A stretch of 15,165 nt of DNA, taken from assembly GCA_934095825.1 (NCBI GenBank), contig CAKOKQ010000022.1:1-15165 (forward strand), given 5' to 3'. The translations under genes and the position numbers were made by a program. Of the stretch, positions 8,952 through 14,363 are shown piece after piece. The notes under the pieces are model-generated. The model did not search any database and had not been told where the DNA came from. It worked only from the letters and a program-made list of their open reading frames with translations. This stretch comes from an uncultured Bacilli bacterium. GTDB taxonomy: Bacteria; Bacillota_I; Bacilli_A; RF39; UBA660. How positions within the stretch are numbered: the stretch's first letter is position 1; every line of letters begins with the position of its first letter.

Positions 8952-8976
8952 TTCATAGAGTGTTAAACTCTATGAA
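8952..8976 (+). repeat. Left recombination-like site of element A
   Basis: Two 9-bp arms in inverted orientation flank the 7-bp centre TGTTAAA. The arm-centre-arm plan (9-7-9) has the dimensions of a tyrosine-recombinase core site. It is an exact reverse complement of 9217-9241. Confidence 0.8.
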
Positions 8977-9014
8977 AAAGAAATTACGAATCTTTGTTCT
9001 TAACTTATAGTATA

Positions 9015-9023
9015 AATATACCA
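9015..9023 (-). promoter_or_regulatory. Conserved extended -10 in element A, pointing away from the gene
   Basis: On the minus strand this reads TGGTATATT, a match to TG-n-TATAAT. The same 9 bases occur in elements B and C, 62-63 bp from the left end, within a longer conserved block. The -35 at 17 bp (TGGAAT) is weak, which an extended -10 tolerates. In this orientation it fires leftwards. After inversion it would sit ~150 bp upstream of ATG 9329 and read into the gene. Confidence 0.5.
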
Positions 9024-9107
9024 CATGTAGGGGTTAAATTCCATATAATTTTCTTAGAAAAAGATTTTTTTATAGTCAAATTTCTGGTCAAAAATTTACA
9101 AATAAAA

Positions 9108-9213
9108 CCTAGATAATTACTGGCTTTGCAAGGTACTTTGTTGTCATATATTTTAGATTTTATTGTAGTCAAATTTGTGGTCAAATAGCTTTTGGGGCCA
9201 GTATTTACCTAGG
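9108..9213. repeat. Nested inverted repeat in element A
   Basis: CCTAGATAATTACTGGC (9108-9124) and GCCAGTATTTACCTAGG (9197-9213) are reverse complements at 15 of 17 positions. The matching pair in element B is at 11001-11017 and 11089-11105, also 15 of 17. A looser version exists in C (14126-14140 with 14217-14230). It could form a long stem in RNA or be a protein-binding pair. Confidence 0.65.
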
Positions 9214-9216
9214 CCT

Positions 9217-9241
9217 TTCATAGAGTTTAACACTCTATGAA
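9217..9241 (-). repeat. Right recombination-like site of element A
   Basis: An exact reverse complement of 8952-8976, including the asymmetric centre (TTTAACA on this strand). Recombination between the two would invert the DNA between them. Confidence 0.8.
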
Positions 9242-9328
9242 AAGTGTAAAGTTTATGTAAATACATCAATTGAAATTACTGATTCTTTATTTTAAATGTA
9301 ACTGTAATAGAAGGATTTTGATTATATT

Positions 9329-10744
9329 ATGAAAAAATTTAATAAAGATAAGTATTTAAGAAAATTAAAGATTAAAAGATATTGGCATACTAATTCTAGA
9401 TACTTTTATATAGGTATACCTTGTTTATTATGTTTAGTACTAGGTATTTATTTTGCTTATTCTAAATTTTTTGTGACAGGTGAAGAAGAGGTAATAAGAA
9501 CAACTGTTGGCGAGTTTATCTATGGTGATATTATTATGACACCTTATATAGATGGACAGTATTCTAATACTTTTCCCGAGAAGAAAACAGGTATTAATGT
9601 CGAAAAAGTAGTATGTGATAATGGCGTTACAGCCTCATGGGATGAGGATAAATGGGGATTATATGTAACTAATTTAAGTAAAAGAACTAAATGTAGTGTT
9701 TATTTTGTAACGCCTAATAGTTGTGGTATCAATGATAATGTAAGTTGTATTAATTCAAGAGAAGGTCTTGCTAATTTAGCAAATGAAGTTAATAATGGCG
9801 ATAATAAATCTGGTAAAATAATCTATTTAACAAGTGATTTAGATTTAGGTGGTAAGTTTGATGGTGATGGTAATGCTTTAGATGGTAACATTTCTTGGAC
9901 ACCAATAGGTACAGAAAATAATCCTTTTTCTGGTACATTTGATGGTAATGGTCATATTATAAGTAATATGTATATTAATGCAGATGATAGTGCGGCCTTT
10001 TTTTATAGAGTCGTTAATTCTTCAATAAAAAATCTTGGGATAGAGAATTCTTATGTGCAAAGTAAAAATGGTGCAGCTAGCGCACTTATATCCACCGCCG
10101 TTTATACAAAAGTCCATGCCGTTTATGCTTCAGTTATGTTAAACGGTCAAAAAATGACTTCTGGTTTAGTTTCATATGCCACAGGTTTGAATATTAAGAA
10201 TTCTTATAATACTGGAAATATTACATCAAATGATAAACAATTTGGAGCAGGAATTATTGGATATTTAGGGTTAGATTCTTCCGTTGTTGAGAATTGTTAT
10301 AATTTAGGAAATTTAAGTGGTGGTACTCAAAGCGGTGGTATTGTTGGTGGACTTCAAGGCGTAGTTAAAAATACTTATAATATTGGAAATATTACTGGCA
10401 ATTCTGGCAGAGGAGGTATTGTGGGGCAAATTTATACTTTAACTTCTCCTACTGTTATGAATAATTATAGTGCTGGTATAATCAATGATGGAGGTGGAAT
10501 AGTAGATAGCTATTTTGGAGATAAAAAAGATTATTTAATTCAAAATAATTTTTATTTGCAAGGTTCAGCTAGTTATGGAGTCTCGTTTTTGCAATCTAAT
10601 ATTGGTGCTGAACCTTTATCAGAAGATGAAATGCCCAGTGTCATATCTGTAATTAACGGAGATAATGCTTTTGTAGAAGATACTAATAATATAAATAATG
10701 GTTATCCAATTCTTAAATGGCAAGCAGAAAGAGAAAACAATTAA
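9329..10744 (+). CDS. GLUG-repeat surface protein, signal-anchored
   Basis: The 471-residue product has a basic N-terminus (KKFNKDKYLRKLKIKRYW) and a hydrophobic segment at ~25-46, so it is exported as an N-terminally anchored or cleaved protein. Residues ~58-126 are a small domain (YIDG at ~73, WGLYVTNLS at ~109, Cys96 and Cys122) that also occurs in the 11213 and 12639 products. Two more cysteines follow (132, 140). From ~189 the TPIGT-x-NPFSGTFDGNGH motif opens a series of GLUG-like repeats (SYNTGNI, AGIIGYLG, SGGIVGGLQG, RGGIVGQI), which are expected to form a beta-helix. The last 38 residues are identical to those of the 11213 product. The RBS AGAAGGA (9309-9315) is 13 bp from the ATG, rather far. 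The gene has its own terminator, and element A lies immediately upstream. The likely role is adhesion or surface display; the ligand is unknown. Confidence 0.85.
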   Translation: MKKFNKDKYLRKLKIKRYWHTNSRYFYIGIPCLLCLVLGIYFAYSKFFVTGEEEVIRTTVGEFIYGDIIMTPYIDGQYSNTFPEKKTGINVEKVVCDNGVTASWDEDKWGLYVTNLSKRTKCSVYFVTPNSCGINDNVSCINSREGLANLANEVNNGDNKSGKIIYLTSDLDLGGKFDGDGNALDGNISWTPIGTENNPFSGTFDGNGHIISNMYINADDSAAFFYRVVNSSIKNLGIENSYVQSKNGAASALISTAVYTKVHAVYASVMLNGQKMTSGLVSYATGLNIKNSYNTGNITSNDKQFGAGIIGYLGLDSSVVENCYNLGNLSGGTQSGGIVGGLQGVVKNTYNIGNITGNSGRGGIVGQIYTLTSPTVMNNYSAGIINDGGGIVDSYFGDKKDYLIQNNFYLQGSASYGVSFLQSNIGAEPLSEDEMPSVISVINGDNAFVEDTNNINNGYPILKWQAERENN

Positions 10745-10787
10745 AAGCAATTTATAGTACATAATAGTGCTGTAAATTGCTTTTTTT
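10743..10787. terminator. Strong terminator of the 9329 gene
   Basis: A stem of up to 18 bp (AAAAGCAATTTATAG with GCTG-TAAATTGCTTTT, extended inwards by G-T-tolerant pairs) closes a 6-9 nt loop and ends in TTTTTTT. It overlaps the TAA stop. The AAAA on its left would make it bidirectional. Confidence 0.9.
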
Positions 10788-10789
10788 AA

Positions 10790-10830
10790 TAAAATAAGTA
10801 TATAACTGATCATTTCAGGACATACTTATT
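10790..10830 (-). terminator. Possible leftward terminator facing element B
   Basis: AATAAGTAT (10793-10801) and ATACTTATT (10822-10830) are perfect inverted repeats with an inner CTGA/TCAG pair. Read on the minus strand, the stem is followed by TTTATT and then A/T-rich DNA. It lies between the convergent end of the 9329 gene and element B, so it could stop transcripts starting from element B's leftward promoter. Confidence 0.45.
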
Positions 10831-10844
10831 AGCTCGTTAAAAAA

Positions 10845-10869
10845 TTCATAGAAGTTAAAACTCTATGAA
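10845..10869 (+). repeat. Left recombination-like site of element B
   Basis: A 9-7-9 site with centre GTTAAAA. The left arm ends in A where every other arm has G, the only arm deviation among the six sites. Confidence 0.8.
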
Positions 10870-10906
10870 AACCAAAATACGCGTTTTATTCTTAATTTAT
10901 AGTATA

Positions 10907-10915
10907 AATATACCA
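10907..10915 (-). promoter_or_regulatory. Conserved extended -10 in element B, pointing away from the gene
   Basis: Minus-strand TGGTATATT, 62 bp from the left end of the element. It lies in the block TATAGTATAAATATACCACA (plus strand), shared with element A. The -35 candidate at 17 bp is TGGAAA, weak. Confidence 0.5.
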
Positions 10916-11108
10916 CATAAATCCGCTTATTTCCATAAAAATTTGTTAGTTAAAAATCAAAATCATGGTCAAAAATATGGTCAGAAAGATATTTGCCAAG
11001 CCTAGGTAAACACTGGCTTTGAAGCACTTTTTGTAGTCAATTAAATTAAATTTATTATGGTCAAATTTATGGTCAAATGGCCCTTGAGACCAGTGTCTAC
11101 CTAGGCCT

Positions 11109-11133
11109 TTCATAGAGTTTTAACCTCTATGAA
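11109..11133 (-). repeat. Right recombination-like site of element B
   Basis: A 9-7-9 site with centre TTTTAAC, the exact reverse complement of the left centre. Confidence 0.8.
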
Positions 11134-11212
11134 AATTTAAGAAATTTAAAATCCAAATTTCGACAAAATATTCTTGTTCTTAAAAGTATGATAGTAGTAA
11201 GGACAATTATTT

Positions 11213-12637
11213 ATGAAAAGGTTTAATAAAGATAAATATTTAAGAAAATTAAAGTTAAAAAGATATTGGCAGACTAATTCTAGATACTTTTATATAGGTA
11301 TATCTTGTTTATTATGTTTAGTACTAGGTATTTATTTTGCTTATTCTAAGTTTTTTGTAGCCAGTGAAGAAGAGGTAGTAAGAACAACTGTTGGGGAGTT
11401 TATCTATGGCGATATTATTATGACTCCATATATAGATGGACAATATTCTAGCACTTTTCCCGAAAAGAAAACAGGTATTAATGTGGAAAAAGTAATCTGC
11501 GATGGCGATGTTAGTGCCTCATGGGATGAGGATAAATGGGGATTATATGTTACTAACTTAAGTAAAAGAACTAAATGTAGTGTTTATTTTGTGACACCTA
11601 ATAGTTGTGGCATTAATGATAATGTTAGTTGTATTAATTCTAGAGAAGGTCTTGCTACTTTAGCAAATGAAGTAAATAACGGTGATAATAAGTCTGGTAA
11701 AATAATCTATTTAACAAGTGATTTAGATTTAGGTGGTAAGTTTGATAGTGATGGTAATGCCTTAGATGGTAATATTTCTTGGACACCAATAGGGACATAT
11801 TCTAATCCTTTCTCTGGTACATTTGACGGAAACGGACATATTATTAGTAATATGTATGTTAACTTAGATAAAATCACTGGATTGTTTAATTATGTTTTAT
11901 ATGGCAAATTAAAAAGTTTTGGTATCGAAAGTTCGTATGTTTATACTTCAAACGAAGGAAGTGCTGCTATTGCTGGTACTATATCAAGCGGAACTATTTC
12001 TGGTGTATTTAACGGTGCTGTAGTAAAATCATCTAGCTCCCCATCTGGTATAGTAAGATCATTGGTGACTTCTACATTAAAAAATAGTTATAATAAGACC
12101 AATTTAATATCGAATCATGGTCAATTTACAGCTGGATTAGTAGGTTATGCTTCTAACCACAGTTCTGAAATTAAAAATAGTTATAATTATGGCGATATAA
12201 TTAATGGCGGTTATGAATCCGGTGGAATAGTTGGCGGATTGCAAGGCAAAGTTGAAAACACATATAATTATGGCAATGTTAATGGCTATGGTAGGAGTGG
12301 CGGTATAGTTGGTCAGATGTATGACACAACATTTCCAAGTATTTATAACTCATATAATTTTGGTACAATCAATGGTGGTGGAATAGTTGGAAATATTTAT
12401 TTAAACTCCACAGAAAATTATAAATTATCTAGTAATTTTTACTTGAAAAGCAGTGCTAATTATGGAGTACAAACTAATAATACAACTTTTGATTATGGCG
12501 CTGAACCTTTATCTCAAGAAGAAATGCCTAGTGTAATATCGGTAATAAATGGTGATAATGCCTTTGTAGAAGATACTAATAATATAAATAATGGTTATCC
12601 TATATTAAAATGGCAAGCAGAAAGAGAGAATAACTAA
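11213..12637 (+). CDS. GLUG-repeat surface protein, paralogue of the 9329 product
   Basis: The 474-residue product is nearly identical to the 9329 product over residues 1-~216 (basic start, membrane segment ~25-46, the YIDG...WGLYVTNLS domain, TPIGTYSNPFSGTFDGNGH) and identical over its last 38 residues. The middle (~217-430) is still GLUG-like (SYNYGDI, SGGIVGGLQG, SGGIVGQM) but clearly different in sequence. This constant-variable-constant plan suits antigenic diversification. The RBS is AAGGA (11199-11203), 9 bp from the ATG. The gene is preceded by element B and followed after one base by the 12639 gene, with no terminator between, so the two probably form an operon under the same switch. 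Confidence 0.85.
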   Translation: MKRFNKDKYLRKLKLKRYWQTNSRYFYIGISCLLCLVLGIYFAYSKFFVASEEEVVRTTVGEFIYGDIIMTPYIDGQYSSTFPEKKTGINVEKVICDGDVSASWDEDKWGLYVTNLSKRTKCSVYFVTPNSCGINDNVSCINSREGLATLANEVNNGDNKSGKIIYLTSDLDLGGKFDSDGNALDGNISWTPIGTYSNPFSGTFDGNGHIISNMYVNLDKITGLFNYVLYGKLKSFGIESSYVYTSNEGSAAIAGTISSGTISGVFNGAVVKSSSSPSGIVRSLVTSTLKNSYNKTNLISNHGQFTAGLVGYASNHSSEIKNSYNYGDIINGGYESGGIVGGLQGKVENTYNYGNVNGYGRSGGIVGQMYDTTFPSIYNSYNFGTINGGGIVGNIYLNSTENYKLSSNFYLKSSANYGVQTNNTTFDYGAEPLSQEEMPSVISVINGDNAFVEDTNNINNGYPILKWQAERENN

Positions 12638-12638
12638 T

Positions 12639-13871
12639 ATGAAAAACAGATGTATATTATTAGTTATTATATTATTTATAAGTATTATAATATTATCAGT
12701 AAATAGTAATAATAAATATTTAGTTAATGAAGAATCTCTTGCTACTTATATAGATGGAGAAAAAACTGATAGTTTTCCGGCTAAGGGGACAGTAGCTTTT
12801 TCTAAAGCTGATTGTGATAATAATACTAATATCGAGTGGGGCAATGATACTTGGGGATTATATGTAACTAATTTATCTAATAAAGTTAAATGTAATATTT
12901 ATTTTAAAACTGGAGAAAATGCTGTAACTAAGGTAACTAATTTAGCCAGTAGTGATACTACTAATATGGCTAGTGATGATCCTGATAATAATATCAGATA
13001 TATAGGGGCTAATCCTAATAATTATGTTTATTTTAATTGTAGTGATTATGCTAATCAAACTAGTGATACTTGTGAAAAATGGCGTATTATAGGAGTATTT
13101 AATAATATTGAAAAAGAAGATGGAACTAATGAAAATCTTATTAAAATAATAAGAAATGAGAGTATTGGAAATTATTCTTGGGACAGTTCAGAACAATCTA
13201 TAAATGGTGGCTATGGTGTTAATGATTGGACAACATCTGATATTATGAAATTATTAAACTCAGAATATTCTAATTTTAAAGTTAATGGTTCCTTATATTA
13301 TAATGGTTCTAAAGGCAACTGTTATATTGATTTTATTAATACAACTGAGGCTTGTGATTTTACTACTACAGGCTTAAAAAATAATAGGACAAGAAAAGCA
13401 ATCGAAACTGTGCTATGGAAAATTGGGGGTGTTAGCAATTTTGATACCTCGGATAATGGCTTGGTCAGTCATTGGTATAGTTATGAAAGAGGTACTAATA
13501 CTTATAGTGGAAGGCCAACATCTTGGATTGGTAAAATCGGCTTAATGTATCCAAGTGATTATGGCTATGCTACTTCCGGCGGCACCGGTGCTGATAGAAA
13601 TACTTGTTTACAAAAAGAATTATATAAATGGGATACATTGGAAGATTGCTATAATAATGATTATATTTTTAATGGGTCTTACCAGTGGACTATGATTCAT
13701 TACGCAGGTAATGCTATTCATGTTATCGGAATACGCAATACCGGCTATGTTCGTGATGTTAGTGGGGCAAGTTACAATGACACTATCCGTCCGACATTAT
13801 TTTTAAAATCCAACATCCTAATCACTTCCGGCGACGGCTCTTCCAACACCCCATACCAACTAGGATTATAA
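12639..13871 (+). CDS. Surface protein with shared membrane-proximal domain and lectin-like C-terminal domain
   Basis: The 410-residue product has a hydrophobic N-terminal segment (~4-22). Residues ~35-90 carry the same small domain as the GLUG proteins (YIDG, SFPAKG, WGLYVTNLS, paired cysteines at 59 and 85). From ~120 on the C-terminal part (EKWRIIGVFNN, LIKIIRNES, WTTSDIMKLLN, GKIGLMYPSDYGYA, QWTM, RPTLFLK) resembles the DUF6273/lectin-like domain in the 78 and 1977 genes. The resemblance is clearest in the W-T-M and R-P-x-x-x-L-K motifs and a shared GDGSSNTPY-type tail; the family assignment is tentative. Its ATG lies one base after the stop of the 11213 gene. The only RBS is a weak AAAGAGAG, so translational coupling is likely. 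The last ~80 bp are richer in G+C and C-ending codons than the rest. The protein is probably co-displayed with the 11213 product. Confidence 0.8.
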   Translation: MKNRCILLVIILFISIIILSVNSNNKYLVNEESLATYIDGEKTDSFPAKGTVAFSKADCDNNTNIEWGNDTWGLYVTNLSNKVKCNIYFKTGENAVTKVTNLASSDTTNMASDDPDNNIRYIGANPNNYVYFNCSDYANQTSDTCEKWRIIGVFNNIEKEDGTNENLIKIIRNESIGNYSWDSSEQSINGGYGVNDWTTSDIMKLLNSEYSNFKVNGSLYYNGSKGNCYIDFINTTEACDFTTTGLKNNRTRKAIETVLWKIGGVSNFDTSDNGLVSHWYSYERGTNTYSGRPTSWIGKIGLMYPSDYGYATSGGTGADRNTCLQKELYKWDTLEDCYNNDYIFNGSYQWTMIHYAGNAIHVIGIRNTGYVRDVSGASYNDTIRPTLFLKSNILITSGDGSSNTPYQLGL

Positions 13872-13894
13872 CTATTTTTGTTTACAAATATAAT

Positions 13895-13929
13895 AAAATT
13901 AAGACCCTTTAATTAGAGTCTTATTTTTA
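13895..13929. terminator. Terminator of the 11213-12639 operon
   Basis: AAAATTAAGAC pairs imperfectly with GTCTTATTTTT across a 12-nt loop, and the T5 run ends at 13928. It lies 24 bp after the stop. The A-rich left side makes it usable in both directions. Confidence 0.65.
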
Positions 13930-13979
13930 AATGTATAAATTTAATTTTACTGGTTATAATAGTCATTTTATTATTGATT

Positions 13980-14004
13980 TTCATAGAGTATGCAACTCTA
14001 TGAA
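13980..14004 (+). repeat. Left recombination-like site of element C
   Basis: A 9-7-9 site with standard arms and centre TATGCAA, unlike the centres of A (TGTTAAA) and B (GTTAAAA). Confidence 0.8.
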
Positions 14005-14041
14005 ACTGTAATTTCAGGTCTTATTTTTAACTTATATATTA

Positions 14042-14050
14042 AATATACCA
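14042..14050 (-). promoter_or_regulatory. Conserved extended -10 in element C, pointing away from the gene
   Basis: Minus-strand TGGTATATT at 62 bp from the left end, as in B. The TATACT that follows it in A and B is changed here, so the TGGTATATT core is the best-conserved promoter-like part. The -35 candidate is TTTAAA. Confidence 0.5.
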
Positions 14051-14245
14051 TAGTTTTTAGGCTTTTTAAAGAGGATATTTTTAATCTTTATAGTCAAATT
14101 TCTAGTCAGAATATATTAGTTCAATCCCTGTATTTATAGGGCTTTGCAAGCTTATTAATAGTCAAATAAATTAATTTTATTATAGTCAAAATTTCTAGTC
14201 AAATTATTATTAATCTTAGGTAAATACGGGTCTTGCGACCTTTTT

Positions 14246-14270
14246 TTCATAGAGTTGCATACTCTATGAA
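14246..14270 (-). repeat. Right recombination-like site of element C
   Basis: An exact reverse complement of the left site, with centre TTGCATA. Confidence 0.8.
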
Positions 14271-14277
14271 ACCGAAA

Positions 14278-14304
14278 GTGCGTTATTTTGAGTTCTCAAC
14301 GCAC
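14278..14304 (+). promoter_or_regulatory. Leader hairpin between element C and the 14364 gene
   Basis: GTGCGTT (14278-14284) and AACGCAC (14298-14304) are perfect inverted repeats with an inner GAG/CTC pair. No T-run follows, so this is not a standard terminator. It would lie in the 5' leader of transcripts that come out of element C. The leaders of the other two genes do not have it. Confidence 0.45.
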
Positions 14305-14363
14305 ATATTTAGGTAATTATTTCTAAAAAATTGTAAATAATAAAAGTAGTTAGGATATTTAAT

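Larger units (their letters stand above)
8952..9241. promoter_or_regulatory. Invertible promoter element A (290 bp), inferred
   Basis: The element is bounded by two 25-bp sites in inverted orientation: arm TTCATAGAG, centre TGTTAAA, arm CTCTATGAA on the left (8952-8976), and the exact reverse complement with centre TTTAACA on the right (9217-9241). Inside it are a minus-strand extended -10 (9015-9023), paired 8-bp repeats at 9073/9085 and 9166/9178, and a nested inverted repeat (9108-9124 with 9197-9213). It ends 87 bp before the 9329 gene. Two further elements of the same size and plan stand before 11213 and 14364. No target-site duplication is visible at the flanks and no ORF lies inside, which argues against a simple transposable element. 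Inversion is inferred. Confidence 0.7.
10845..11133. promoter_or_regulatory. Invertible promoter element B (289 bp), inferred
   Basis: Same plan as element A. Left site 10845-10869 (arm TTCATAGAA, centre GTTAAAA, arm CTCTATGAA); right site 11109-11133 with centre TTTTAAC. The two are reverse complements except for one arm base (A in the left arm, expected G). Inside are the minus-strand extended -10 at 10907-10915, paired repeats TGGTCAAA/TGGTCAGA (10966, 10978) and TGGTCAAA twice (11058, 11070), a single TAGTCAAT (11034), and the nested inverted repeat. The element ends 80 bp before the 11213 gene. Its centre sequence differs from those of A and C. Confidence 0.7.
13980..14270. promoter_or_regulatory. 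Invertible promoter element C (291 bp), inferred
   Basis: Same plan as A and B. Left site 13980-14004 (centre TATGCAA) and right site 14246-14270 (centre TTGCATA) are exact reverse complements. Inside are the minus-strand extended -10 at 14042-14050 and TAGTCAAA-type repeats at 14091, 14103, 14159, 14183 and 14196. A looser nested inverted repeat is also present. It ends 93 bp before the 14364 gene. The interior has diverged more from A and B than they have from each other, but spacing is conserved. Confidence 0.7.

Noticed and set aside
9242..9328. Constitutive promoter between element A and the 9329 gene (TTGAAA, 17 bp, TAAATG)
   Set aside because: The -10 match is poor and nothing equivalent occurs at the same place before 11213 or 14364; it cannot be excluded but is not supported.
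10619..10813. Minus-strand ORF of 64 codons
   Set aside because: It overlaps the conserved 3' end of the 9329 gene and its terminator hairpin; the hydrophobic translation is what AT-rich antisense DNA gives.
8952..14270. MITE or insertion-sequence remnants as explanation for the 290-bp elements
   Set aside because: No target-site duplication is visible, all three sit at nearly the same distance upstream of surface genes, and the ends are palindromic sites whose variable centres match only within an element.
8952..14270. Integron attC-like cassette array
   Set aside because: The elements carry promoter-like sequence and inverted terminal sites, the genes are not bounded by single direct-repeat sites, and no integrase is present. 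The geometry favours inversion over cassette excision.
8952..14270. CRISPR array
   Set aside because: The repeats are inverted, separated by ~240 bp or by whole genes, and there are no regular spacers or cas genes.
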